This document shows, piece by piece, positions 32,491-41,230 of a DNA stretch of 64,000 bases. Positions within the stretch are counted from its first letter, which is position 1; each line of letters opens with the position of its first letter. This DNA comes from an uncultured Alphaproteobacteria bacterium (GTDB lineage: Bacteria > Pseudomonadota > Alphaproteobacteria > Rs-D84): contig CALXMQ010000006.1 in NCBI GenBank assembly GCA_944389515.1, positions 1 through 64,000 on the forward strand, given 5' to 3'. The notes below the pieces were generated by a model. That model did not search any database. It was not told the DNA's origin and was given only the letters and a program-made list of their open reading frames with translations. Position numbers and translations under genes: made by a program.

Positions 32491-34068
32491 ATGGCAAAAT
32501 ATATATTTATTACCGGTGGTGTTGTTTCCAGTTTGGGCAAGGGCGTCGCAGCGGCAAGTTGTGGCGCCCTTCTTCAATCGCGTGGGTACAGTGTGCATGC
32601 GCGCAAATTTGACCCATATTTGAACATTGATCCTGGGACAATGTCGCCATTTCAACATGGTGAAGTATACGTTACAAATGATGGATTTGAAACAGACTTG
32701 GATTTGGGATATTACGAACGTTTTTTGGGTATCCAGTTATCACGTAATGATTCTGTATCAGGTGGGCGAATTTATTGGGATGTATTAAATGCAGAACGTC
32801 ATGGTGATTATCTGGGGGCGACTGTTCAAATGATTCCACATGTTAGTAACAAGATAAAAGAATATATTTCTGCGCCAACCAATACAGATTTTGTTGTATG
32901 TGAAATTGGCGGCACAGTTGGTGATATCGAAGGAAAAATATTCTTGGAATCAATTCGTCAATTTGCAAATGATGTTGGTCGTAAAAATGTAATGTTTGTG
33001 CATTTAACGTTGGCACCATATTTGGAAAAAAGCGGTGAATTAAAAACCAAACCAACACAAATGTCTGTGCGCGAATTGCTGGAAAATGGAATTCAGGCAG
33101 ATATGTTGATTGTGCGTACACCGCGTATTTTGACCGCAGATGAACGGGCAAAAATCGGGATGTTCTGTAATTTGCCGGCTAAAAATGTTATCAGTGGTAT
33201 TGATGTTGATAACATTTATAAAATTCCATTGGCATATGATGATCAACATGTGTTTGATATAATTGCAGACTATTTTGATTTGCCAAATGCTGCTGGGAAT
33301 ATGGACAAATTTAATCGTATTGAACATTATTTAGACGCTGACTTACCACATGTAAAAATCGGTATTGTTGGAAAATATTTTGATGTACCTGATGCATATA
33401 AATCTTTGAACGAGGCGTTATTTCATGCTGGAATTCAAAACAATGTGCACGTTGATATTGAAAAAATAAATGCAGAACATTTTTCTGCTGATACGGCGGC
33501 TGGTTTGGATGGTATATTGGTGCCGGGCGGATTTGGTACACGTGGTGTTGCCGGCAAAATCGCAGCGGCCGGTTATGCCCGTGAATCAGGTACGCCATAT
33601 ATGGGCATTTGTTTAGGGATGCAGGTTGCGGTTATCGACTTTGCACGTAATGTGTTGGGTATATCAGATGCAGATTCAACAGAATTTGCTAAAAATTGTA
33701 CGCCTGTTATAAACATTATGTCAGACCATGATTCTGAAAATATGGGTGGAACATTACGTCTGGGGGCATATCCGTGCGTTATTACGCCAGATACATTGGC
33801 ATATCGCATATATGGGACAGATAAAATATCTGAACGCCACCGCCACAGATATGAAATGGATATTGCGTTTGCCGATAAATTTGAATCTGCTGGTATGATA
33901 ATATCTGGACGCAGTCCCGATGGCAGATTGCCAGAAATTGTGGAATTGAAAAATCACCCGTTCTTTATCGCAGGGCAATTTCATCCAGAATTTCAATCCA
34001 GTCCATATACGGGTCATCCAATGTTTAATGCGTTTATTGCAGCCGCAGCGCGGCATACGCATAAATAA
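32491..34068 (+). CDS. pyrG: CTP synthase
   Basis: 525 aa. It aminates UTP to CTP with glutamine and ATP. The synthetase half starts YIFITGGVVSSLGKGVAAAS with the P-loop, followed by KFDPYLNIDPGTMSPFQHGE and EIGGTVGDIE. The glutaminase half has GGFGTRG, the nucleophile Cys in GICLGMQ and the His-Glu pair in FHPEFQSSP. The ATG at 32491 is the conserved start, with AAGGGGG about eight bases upstream. Slightly short for the family (usually about 540). Terminator follows. Confidence 0.97.
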   Translation: MAKYIFITGGVVSSLGKGVAAASCGALLQSRGYSVHARKFDPYLNIDPGTMSPFQHGEVYVTNDGFETDLDLGYYERFLGIQLSRNDSVSGGRIYWDVLNAERHGDYLGATVQMIPHVSNKIKEYISAPTNTDFVVCEIGGTVGDIEGKIFLESIRQFANDVGRKNVMFVHLTLAPYLEKSGELKTKPTQMSVRELLENGIQADMLIVRTPRILTADERAKIGMFCNLPAKNVISGIDVDNIYKIPLAYDDQHVFDIIADYFDLPNAAGNMDKFNRIEHYLDADLPHVKIGIVGKYFDVPDAYKSLNEALFHAGIQNNVHVDIEKINAEHFSADTAAGLDGILVPGGFGTRGVAGKIAAAGYARESGTPYMGICLGMQVAVIDFARNVLGISDADSTEFAKNCTPVINIMSDHDSENMGGTLRLGAYPCVITPDTLAYRIYGTDKISERHRHRYEMDIAFADKFESAGMIISGRSPDGRLPEIVELKNHPFFIAGQFHPEFQSSPYTGHPMFNAFIAAAARHTHK

Positions 34069-34070
34069 TA

Positions 34071-34096
34071 AAAATCCCCAATTATTGGGGATTTTT
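34071..34096. terminator. Bidirectional intrinsic terminator
   Basis: AAAATCCCCA and TGGGGATTTT pair around ATTAT, serving pyrG and the convergent minus-strand pair. Confidence 0.9.
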
Positions 34097-34409
34097 ATTT
34101 TCCAAAAATAAAATCATTATCGACCGACAATTTAATTATTTCATCCATATTATCGTTATCAGATGCATGTTGTCGAATTGTTTTGCCACATTTTTCACAT
34201 TTATGCGTGATAATAAAACTGGTACCTGATTTTTCAATCATAACTGGGCGCATCATACCACCACATGTTGCCGCACGATCACCAGGTGAATTGTCAACAT
34301 GACGTGACCATAAACAATTCGGGCAATGGTTTGTGTATCCATTGCCCTGAACATTTGCGCCACAATGTGCGCATGTAAAATCTTCGACCTGGCGTGTAAA
34401 TTTTTTCAT
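34095..34409 (-). CDS. RNHCP-domain zinc-ribbon protein
   Basis: 104 aa with the diagnostic YTNHCPNCLWSRHVD followed by PGDRAATCGG, plus flanking CAHC and CEKC pairs that would bind zinc. Function of the RNHCP family is unknown. The start overlaps the gapR stop by one base (TAATG), so the two are translationally coupled. Confidence 0.87.
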   Translation of the reverse strand: MKKFTRQVEDFTCAHCGANVQGNGYTNHCPNCLWSRHVDNSPGDRAATCGGMMRPVMIEKSGTSFIITHKCEKCGKTIRQHASDNDNMDEIIKLSVDNDFIFGK

Positions 34410-34657
34410 TACAATCCCAACGCGTTTCGATACATTTGGGTCAGTTCATCTGCTTCGTCCAATTCATCAGGATCCAGTTTGCGTAAACGTATCATTTGGC
34501 GAATATATTTTGGGTCAAAGCCGGCAGATTTTGCCTCGCTATAAATCTCTTTGATGTCCGCGGCAATGGCGGCGGCATCTTCGTTTAATTTTTCGATTCT
34601 TTCAATGACACTCAATAATTGCTGATTGTCGATTGCACCGTGATTTGCGTTTTTCAT
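34409..34657 (-). CDS. gapR: GapR-like nucleoid-associated protein (DUF2312)
   Basis: 82 aa, all helical: QQLLSVIERIEKLNEDAAAI, ADIKEIYSEAKSAGFDPKYI and RQMIRLRKLDPDELDE, closely matching alphaproteobacterial GapR, which binds overtwisted AT-rich DNA ahead of replication forks and RNA polymerase. The ATG at 34657 is chosen for AAGGGGA upstream; a longer hydrophobic N-terminus in the same frame is not part of the family. It is first in a two-gene unit with the RNHCP gene. It supports placement in Alphaproteobacteria. Confidence 0.9.
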   Translation of the reverse strand: MKNANHGAIDNQQLLSVIERIEKLNEDAAAIAADIKEIYSEAKSAGFDPKYIRQMIRLRKLDPDELDEADELTQMYRNALGL

Positions 34658-34749
34658 TGCAGATTTCCCCTTGTTTTTTGATGAACTATATGATATATCA
34701 TAAATCGCAAAAATCAAGAAAAACAAAAGTATAAAAAACAAGGTTTATT

Positions 34750-36117
34750 ATGAGGTTTACAAAAATTACTGCGTCCATTGGACCAAAATGCGAAGATAAA
34801 GAAACACTGGCTAAAATGATTTCTGCCGGGGTAAATATGTGTCGTTTGAATTTCAGTCATGATACAGGTGATGTCCAGGGTAAAAAAATTGATTTAATCC
34901 GCAAAGTATCAGAAGAATTACATACACCTGTTGCGGTAATGATTGATTTACAAGGCCCAAAACATCGTATTGGAAATTTTGAAACCGAAGAAAAATATCC
35001 GTTAAAAATTGGTCAAAAATTCACATTTGATTCTGATGCGACACCAGGTGATGGTACACGTGTCCAGTTGCCAGATGCCGATGTTATGAAATCTTTGAAC
35101 GTTGGCGACAGAATTTTGTTAAACGATGGCAAAATTGAAATGACGGTTGATTCTGTGTCATCTGATAAAATTGTCGCGACGGTTATACGTGGTGATGAAA
35201 TTTGGTCGCGTCGTGGTTTTAATTTACCAGATACAGAAATTGATACATCGGTATTGACAGATAAAGATAAATCTGATTTAGAATATGCCATTACTAAAAA
35301 TCCAGATTGGGTTGCAATTTCTTTTGTTCAAAAACCCGAAGATATTGCCGAAGTGCGCGATTTTATCACTGCACGTACATCGCACCCGATAAAAATTATT
35401 GCGAAAATAGAACGCCCCAATGCGGTTGCGCGTATTACTGATATTGCGGCGGCAGCCGATGGTATTATGATTGCACGTGGTGATTTGGCGGTCGAAGTTC
35501 CGTTTGAACAAGTTCCTGCGATTTCTCGGCATATAATTCGCGAATGTCGCAAAATGAACAAGCCTGTGATTATGGCAACACAAATGTTGGGGACAATGGT
35601 AAACAGTGAATTCCCAACACGTGCTGAAATTACAGACGTTGCGAACGCGGCATATTTGCGTGCTGATTCGACCATGACATCCGAAGAAACAACCATTGGT
35701 ATAAATCCAGTAAACGTTATAAATACAATGGATAAAATATTGTCGTATTCTGACAATGATGCGATTGCCAACCCGTATGATTGGTCACGTGTGGAAAATA
35801 TTCCTGAAAATGATTGGTCACGCAGTGTGGCGTCAATGGCATATTTGAACCGTGCATCTGCGATTGTTGTGTTTGCGCGTGATACAAATATTGCGATGCA
35901 GATTTCTTGTCGCAAACCCGATATTCCAATTATCGCAGTATGCAGTGAACGCGTCATCGCGAACCAGTTGTGTTTGCTGCGTGGTGTGTTCCCAGTGTTT
36001 GACACAGATTTATTTGCCAAACGTGATGCGTTTAATTCTGCGCGCAAATTTGGTGTAAATTCTGGCAAATTGGTTATCGTTGACGATGATAAAATCAGTT
36101 TGCGCACATTGGATTAA
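34750..36117 (+). CDS. pyk: Pyruvate kinase
   Basis: 455 aa. It converts PEP and ADP to pyruvate and ATP. The N-terminus KITASIGPKCEDKETLAKMI, the substrate segment MCRLNFSHD, the barrel motif IIAKIERPNA and MIARGDLAVEVP are standard; the catalytic Lys and metal-binding Glu lie in KIER. MNKPVIMATQML is also conserved. The C-terminal regulatory domain is complete but short. It coexists with PPDK at 5.4 kb. AAGG precedes the ATG; a terminator follows. Confidence 0.96.
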   Translation: MRFTKITASIGPKCEDKETLAKMISAGVNMCRLNFSHDTGDVQGKKIDLIRKVSEELHTPVAVMIDLQGPKHRIGNFETEEKYPLKIGQKFTFDSDATPGDGTRVQLPDADVMKSLNVGDRILLNDGKIEMTVDSVSSDKIVATVIRGDEIWSRRGFNLPDTEIDTSVLTDKDKSDLEYAITKNPDWVAISFVQKPEDIAEVRDFITARTSHPIKIIAKIERPNAVARITDIAAAADGIMIARGDLAVEVPFEQVPAISRHIIRECRKMNKPVIMATQMLGTMVNSEFPTRAEITDVANAAYLRADSTMTSEETTIGINPVNVINTMDKILSYSDNDAIANPYDWSRVENIPENDWSRSVASMAYLNRASAIVVFARDTNIAMQISCRKPDIPIIAVCSERVIANQLCLLRGVFPVFDTDLFAKRDAFNSARKFGVNSGKLVIVDDDKISLRTLD

Positions 36118-36138
36118 AAATATATAAATCTTTGTGTA

Positions 36139-36178
36139 ACGGTGGTGGGTTTTGTATTGACCGCCACCGTGTTTTTTT
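36139..36178 (+). terminator. Intrinsic terminator of pyk
   Basis: ACGGTGG (36139-36145) pairs with CCACCGT (36164-36170), followed by seven T residues. Confidence 0.85.
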
Positions 36179-36196
36179 ACTAAAATCAAAATTGAT

Positions 36197-37402
36197 ATGA
36201 AAGGAATTTTGGGGATACTTTTTGCATGTTTTGTGTTCATTATGCCGGCATGCGGTGGTCAATACCGTGCCGCATTGGTGGCTGACATGGACACTGGTCT
36301 GGTTTTATACAAAGAAAATGCCGATGTTCAAAATTATCCGGCCAGTTTGACCAAAATAATGACATTGTATTTAACGTTTGATGCGTTGGAACATGGTCGG
36401 TTGCGTTTGGATGATTATCTGATTGTGTCAAAATCTGCGGCGGCGGCAGAACCGGTGAAATTGGGCTTGGCCGCAGGCAGCAAGATAAAGGTCGAAGACG
36501 CGATAAAGGCATTGACAGTGCTTAGTGCAAATGATGTCGCACGTGTTTTGGCCGAAAACTTAAAAGGTGGGATGGAAGGGAACTTTGCAGGTTTAATGAC
36601 ACGCGTCGCCAAAGAAATTGGCTTGTCTGGAACAAATTTTGAAAATTCATCTGGATTACCAGATGATGACCATATGTCAACTGCGCGTGATATTGCATTG
36701 TTGTCTATTGGTTTGTACAGACGTTTTCCACAGTATTGGAAATACTTTTCAATAAAAACATGGACGTATAATGGAAAAACATATACAAACGGGAATCGTT
36801 TGTTGGGAACATATCCTGGGTGTGATGGTATGAAAACAGGATATACGCGTAAATCGCGATATTCTTTGGTGGCCACAGCTAAACGTGATAATCGGCATTT
36901 GATTGCGGTTGTGTTGGGGGCTGAAAATAAAGATGTGCGTGCAAATGTTGCAACAAATTTGTTAAATCGTGGTTTTGAATTGGCGGCTGGGACACCGACT
37001 GGTACGGTCGTTACGTACAGTGCCGCGCCAACACAAAATGCGCCCCAGGTTGCACCAGCAACGCCATCGGCCACGTATTCACCACAAACTGTAACATATT
37101 CAACACCCACGTCAACGTTCCAGGCGGCATATACTGCGGCAACAACACAAAGTGCACCACGTGCAGACGTATCAAATAATGCACCTGGTAATGCTGGGGT
37201 GCAATTTGGGGCGTTTTCATCTCGTGCTGCCGCCCAGACCCAGGTGGACAACGTTCGAAATTCTGTTGGGGTTACGGCTGTTATTGAAACTGCGCCAAAT
37301 GGTATGTTCCGTGTGCGTGCAAACAATTTGTCTGAATCTGCGGCACAAAATATTCGCAGTCGTGCACAAAATGCCGGAATTGATTGTTATGTTTTTCATT
37401 AA
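36197..37402 (+). CDS. D-alanyl-D-alanine carboxypeptidase with SPOR domain
   Basis: 401 aa. A signal peptide (GILGILFACFVFIMPA, possibly lipidated at Cys19) leads to a penicillin-binding fold with Ser50-x-x-Lys53 (ASLTK), Ser110-x-Asn112 (SAN) and Lys213-Thr-Gly (KTGYT). It would trim stem peptides of peptidoglycan in the periplasm. A Thr/Ala/Pro-rich linker leads to a C-terminal SPOR domain (about 325-401, VQFGAFSSRAAAQTQVDNVR) that binds denuded glycan at the septum. AAAGGA lies upstream. recR follows after 18 bases. Confidence 0.93.
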   Translation: MKGILGILFACFVFIMPACGGQYRAALVADMDTGLVLYKENADVQNYPASLTKIMTLYLTFDALEHGRLRLDDYLIVSKSAAAAEPVKLGLAAGSKIKVEDAIKALTVLSANDVARVLAENLKGGMEGNFAGLMTRVAKEIGLSGTNFENSSGLPDDDHMSTARDIALLSIGLYRRFPQYWKYFSIKTWTYNGKTYTNGNRLLGTYPGCDGMKTGYTRKSRYSLVATAKRDNRHLIAVVLGAENKDVRANVATNLLNRGFELAAGTPTGTVVTYSAAPTQNAPQVAPATPSATYSPQTVTYSTPTSTFQAAYTAATTQSAPRADVSNNAPGNAGVQFGAFSSRAAAQTQVDNVRNSVGVTAVIETAPNGMFRVRANNLSESAAQNIRSRAQNAGIDCYVFH

Positions 37403-37420
37403 AAGGTTTATTGTAATATT

Positions 37421-38020
37421 ATGAATTCTAAAATAGAACGTTTGATAAAACAATTTGCGCGTCTGCCACGTTTGGGAACGCGCGCAGGTCAACGTATTGT
37501 ATTGGCATTGTTGCAAGATAAAACAGGGCGTGCTGAAAATTTGGCAAATGCGTTGTTGGACGCCGCGGCAACAATTCGGCCATGTCCGATATGCGGTATA
37601 TTGACAGATGCGGATATGCCAATGTGTGAATTTTGTCGTGATACGGCGCGTTGTAATGGACAACTGTGCATTGTGCGCGATTTGTCAGACGTGTGGACGT
37701 TGGAAAAATCTGCGGTGTTTCACGGCCGATATCATATCTTAGGTGGTTTGTTATCCGGTGTATCTGGGATAACGCCGGGTGATTTGAATATTTCAAATTT
37801 ACCAGAACGAATAAAAAATGAAAATATTTCTGAAATTATTTTTGCATTGCCTAATACTGTCGAAGGAAAAACAACCCAACATTATGTAATGTCTGTGATT
37901 GGTGATGTTGTAGGATTGCGGTTTTCAGAATTGGCATCTGGGGTACCGTTGGGTGGGGATTTAGATTATCTGGACGATGGTACATTGTCGTTGGCGTTTG
38001 ATGGGCGTCGGGGGTTGTGA
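37421..38020 (+). CDS. recR: Recombination protein RecR
   Basis: 199 aa. It works with RecO/RecF to load RecA at gaps. The N-terminal helix-hairpin-helix (LIKQFARLPRLGTRAGQRI), zinc finger Cys55/58/69/72 and Toprim domain (LCIVRDLSDVW, then HYHILGG-like GRYHILGGLLSG) are complete. The stop overlaps the start of rsmA. The usual neighbour dnaX is not here. Confidence 0.96.
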   Translation: MNSKIERLIKQFARLPRLGTRAGQRIVLALLQDKTGRAENLANALLDAAATIRPCPICGILTDADMPMCEFCRDTARCNGQLCIVRDLSDVWTLEKSAVFHGRYHILGGLLSGVSGITPGDLNISNLPERIKNENISEIIFALPNTVEGKTTQHYVMSVIGDVVGLRFSELASGVPLGGDLDYLDDGTLSLAFDGRRGL

Positions 38021-38844
38021 TGACGAATAAAATACAATCTTTGCCACCTGTATCTGCAATGATGCGTGCGTCGGGTTTGGAACCGAAAAAGCAGTTTGGT
38101 CAAAATTTTTTATTTGATTTGAATTTGACTGGACGTATTGCACGCAGTGTCCCAGATATTGAAAATTCAGATGTTATCGAAATTGGACCAGGGCCTGGTG
38201 GTTTAACGCGTGCATTATTGTTGGCTGGGGCGCGGCGCGTAATTGCGATTGAAAAAGATAAATCAACCATGCCGATATTAGATGAAATTATCGCGGCGTC
38301 TGATGGTCGATTAAATGTTATATATGATGATGCGCTGCGTGTTGATTTTGGTGCGCTGGGTGTATCAGAATATGCAATTTGTTCAAATTTACCGTATAAT
38401 GTTGGTACAGAACTGTTTACTGTTTGGTTGACACGTGTGGCACGTGGTGAACCAATAAAGTCAATGACATTGATGTTTCAACGCGAAGTGGCACAACGTA
38501 TCACTGCGAAATGTGGTGATACACAATACGGACGATTATCTGTGTTGACGTCATTGATTGCAGATGCGCGAATATTGTTTGATGTTCCAAATACTGCGTT
38601 TGTGCCACGTCCACGTGTGCAAAGTGCAGTTGTGCAAGTTATCCCGAACGCGACAAAAATCGCCACAATGCCAGATGTTTCACGTATCGAAAAAATTACG
38701 GCATTATTGTTTGGACATCGTCGCAAGATGATACGTGGAATAATTCCAAATATTGATTGGGGCAAATATGGATTATCTGGTACAGAACGCGCCGAAGATT
38801 TACCCCCAGAAACATTTGCGTTATTGGCACGTGATTTGATATAA
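38020..38844 (+). CDS. rsmA: 16S rRNA dimethyladenosine transferase
   Basis: 274 aa. It dimethylates two adjacent adenines near the 3' end of 16S rRNA using SAM. KKQFGQNFLFDLNL, the SAM motif VIEIGPGPGGLTRALL and the catalytic NLPYNVGTEL are all present. The ATG at 38020 overlaps the recR stop (TGATG); a GTG one codon earlier is also possible. Kasugamycin sensitivity would depend on this gene in other bacteria. Confidence 0.95.
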   Translation: MTNKIQSLPPVSAMMRASGLEPKKQFGQNFLFDLNLTGRIARSVPDIENSDVIEIGPGPGGLTRALLLAGARRVIAIEKDKSTMPILDEIIAASDGRLNVIYDDALRVDFGALGVSEYAICSNLPYNVGTELFTVWLTRVARGEPIKSMTLMFQREVAQRITAKCGDTQYGRLSVLTSLIADARILFDVPNTAFVPRPRVQSAVVQVIPNATKIATMPDVSRIEKITALLFGHRRKMIRGIIPNIDWGKYGLSGTERAEDLPPETFALLARDLI

Positions 38845-38870
38845 TATATTCATAACGGGAAAAGAGAGAG

Positions 38871-40577
38871 ATGACAGTATCCCTGTTGATATTTTTTGCA
38901 ATATTATTTGTATTGGTGTGCGTATTGCGCGTTGCGCGCATTGGTGCGCTGGTTGCATTTTTATTGGTCGGTGTTTTATCCGGTCCATATGTTTTAGATT
39001 TATTCAAATTGACCGATACATGGACATTTTTGGGTGATTTAGGGATTATATTTTTGTGGTTTACATTGGGGTTGGAAATAAATATGCGCCGTTTATGGGA
39101 TATGCGCCGTACTATTTTTGGTTTTGGCGCGGCCCAGGTTTTAATGGTTGCATTTATGATGTTTCCGATATTGATGGGAATCACGCCTTGGTCTGTATTG
39201 GGATGCATAATGGTGGCTTTGTTATTAGCAATGTCCAGTACATCCGAAGATATGCAATTACTGACCGACAGAAACCAGTTAAATACAAATATGGGGCGGC
39301 AAACATTTTCTATATTATTGTTCCAAGATTTATTATCAATTCCACTGTTGGCAATGTTACCTGTATTCGCAGGGAAAAGTTTTAATTTAGGTGCCACTGC
39401 AATCGATATTTTGGTTTTATCTGTGGCGTTGGTTGTTGGTGTGGTTGTTGTTGGGCGCTTTGTTTTGAATCCGTTGATGCGCTTGGTTGCAAAATTAAAA
39501 TCACGCGAAGCATTTTTGCTGACAATTATGTTGAACATAATTGTATGGGCGCTGGTTATGAATTGGATGGGACTGCCACCTGGGTTGGGCGCTTTTTTAG
39601 CAGGTATGTTACTATCAGAAACAATTTATCGGCACCAGGTCAGTGCAGAAATATCCCCATATTCGATGTTATTTTTGGCGTTCTTTTTCATTGCGCTGGG
39701 GATGGGATTAAATTTACCGTTGCTGGGCGAAAATTGGTATGTGATTTTGGCCGGGGTTATTGGACTGGTTGTAATAAAATTTGCGGCTATATTTATAGTT
39801 GCACGTGTGCGGCATGTATCTGTTCCTGATGCATCAATGATTGCGCTGATTTTGGCCCAAGGCGGCGAATTCGGATTATTGATGCTGCAAACGATGAAGG
39901 CGTCTGGTATTGATGCATTACCGGTTGCGCACCAAGAAATATTGACGGCGATAATAATTATATCAATTATGCTGACCCCAATATTGATGGCGGTATTTGA
40001 TATTATGCGTCGTCGGGGTTGGATTTTATCAAAATATCCAATGCGTACAATCGAAGATATTGATAAAAGTATCAGACCTGTTGTGATTATTTGTGGTTTT
40101 GGTCGTGTTGGTCAAATTGTTGCGCAAATGTTGGCGGCAGAAAATATTCCATATATTGCGATTGATTTAGATGCAAATGCGGTTATGATGGGACGCGAAC
40201 GTGGTTTTAATGTTATGTATGGCAATACATGCAGTGATGCCGTATTGCGTGATTTTGGTTTGTCGCCACGTCGTACCCGTGCGGTTGTGGTTGCATTGGA
40301 TAATATTGCCACTGCACGAAATACAATATCAACGGTTCGAAATATTGCGCCACGGGTAAAAATATTTGCACGTGCGCGTAACTTGGCGGATACACATGAA
40401 TTATTAAAGCAGGGCGTAACCCAGGCGTTACCAGAAACTATCGAATCATCATTTTTCTTGGGATATGGGGTATTATCACACCTGGGGATATCAGATGCCA
40501 AGATTGAACATTTGTTGGATAACTTGCGCGCTGATAATTATTCTGGGATTGAACAAACAATCGCGGACCGTGCATAG
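38871..40577 (+). CDS. Kef-type cation:proton antiporter (CPA2) with RCK domain
   Basis: 568 aa. About 12 membrane helices form a Na/H exchanger-type domain (GDLGIIFLWFTLGLEINMRR, LLFQDLLSIPLLAM, ALILAQGGEFGLLML), followed from about residue 400 by a TrkA-N/RCK domain with the Rossmann motif CGFGRVGQIVAQMLA. It probably exports potassium in exchange for protons under nucleotide or glutathione-adduct control, as KefB/KefC do. AGAGAGAG precedes the ATG. The RCK end is short, lacking a TrkA-C domain. Confidence 0.92.
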   Translation: MTVSLLIFFAILFVLVCVLRVARIGALVAFLLVGVLSGPYVLDLFKLTDTWTFLGDLGIIFLWFTLGLEINMRRLWDMRRTIFGFGAAQVLMVAFMMFPILMGITPWSVLGCIMVALLLAMSSTSEDMQLLTDRNQLNTNMGRQTFSILLFQDLLSIPLLAMLPVFAGKSFNLGATAIDILVLSVALVVGVVVVGRFVLNPLMRLVAKLKSREAFLLTIMLNIIVWALVMNWMGLPPGLGAFLAGMLLSETIYRHQVSAEISPYSMLFLAFFFIALGMGLNLPLLGENWYVILAGVIGLVVIKFAAIFIVARVRHVSVPDASMIALILAQGGEFGLLMLQTMKASGIDALPVAHQEILTAIIIISIMLTPILMAVFDIMRRRGWILSKYPMRTIEDIDKSIRPVVIICGFGRVGQIVAQMLAAENIPYIAIDLDANAVMMGRERGFNVMYGNTCSDAVLRDFGLSPRRTRAVVVALDNIATARNTISTVRNIAPRVKIFARARNLADTHELLKQGVTQALPETIESSFFLGYGVLSHLGISDAKIEHLLDNLRADNYSGIEQTIADRA

Positions 40578-40603
40578 TTATCGTATAAACAAATATCTTA
40601 TAT

Positions 40604-40630
40604 TGTCCCAACATTTGGGACATTTTATTT
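40604..40630 (+). terminator. Intrinsic terminator
   Basis: TGTCCCAA (40604-40611) pairs with TTGGGACA (40615-40622), loop CAT, followed by T-rich sequence. Confidence 0.88.
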
Positions 40631-40657
40631 GATTTTATATGCGCGTATTGTTATATT
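40629..40657 (+). promoter_or_regulatory. Promoter of lspA-yidC
   Basis: TTGATT (40629-40634) and TATATT (40652-40657) are 17 bp apart with a TG before the -10. Confidence 0.7.
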
Positions 40658-40679
40658 GCCTTAGACAAGGAAACACACA

Positions 40680-41228
40680 ATGAAAAACAATATTTGGAAA
40701 TATATCGCAATAATATTGGCTGCAATCATCGTTGACCAGTTGACCAAGGGCATTTTATTATACTTGATAACTGGTACTGTGCCGTTATTTGGTGCGGCAT
40801 GGGATATTGTGCCGGTGCCATATTTAATGACCCAGGTATGCAATTTCTTTAATATCGTATTCACATGGAATCCGGGTGCGTCTTTTTCAATGCTGCGTGG
40901 GTTGGGCGAATCTGCACCATTGATAATAATTATTGCGACCGGATTTATTATAGGTTTTATTACATATTATTTATTTGCACGTGCACCAAAATACGAACGT
41001 GCGCCATTGGCATTGATTGTTGGCGGTGCGGTTGGAAATATAATTGACCGTGTTCGTTTTGGTGCCGTGGTTGATTTCTTGGACTTTCATATTGGTGGGT
41101 GGCATTGGCCAGCATTTAATGTTGCCGATATGTGTATTGTAATTGGTGTGGCATGGCTTATATTAAACTTTATATTGGCGCGTCGTCGTTGTATTCGCGC
41201 AGTTAAATCAGAACAAAATGGAAAATAG
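40680..41228 (+). CDS. lspA: Lipoprotein signal peptidase
   Basis: 182 aa with four membrane helices. This aspartyl protease cuts prolipoproteins before the lipidated Cys. Catalytic Asp motifs are present: GGAVGNIIDRVRFGAVVDF and FNVADMCIVIGV; FTWNPGASFSM is the conserved loop. AAGGA lies upstream. Only two bases separate it from yidC, so both envelope-biogenesis genes share one message. Confidence 0.96.
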   Translation: MKNNIWKYIAIILAAIIVDQLTKGILLYLITGTVPLFGAAWDIVPVPYLMTQVCNFFNIVFTWNPGASFSMLRGLGESAPLIIIIATGFIIGFITYYLFARAPKYERAPLALIVGGAVGNIIDRVRFGAVVDFLDFHIGGWHWPAFNVADMCIVIGVAWLILNFILARRRCIRAVKSEQNGK

Positions 41229-41230
41229 AA

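Noticed and set aside
35328-36107. 259-codon minus-strand frame opposite pyk
   Set aside because: Antisense shadow of a clear pyruvate kinase gene; no independent start or composition.
36415-37326. 303-codon minus-strand frame opposite the carboxypeptidase
   Set aside because: Antisense shadow; the plus strand has all penicillin-binding motifs and a SPOR domain.
38696-39538. 280-codon minus-strand frame opposite rsmA and the Kef-type gene
   Set aside because: It spans the gap between two well supported plus-strand genes and has a random Asn/Ile/Thr composition.
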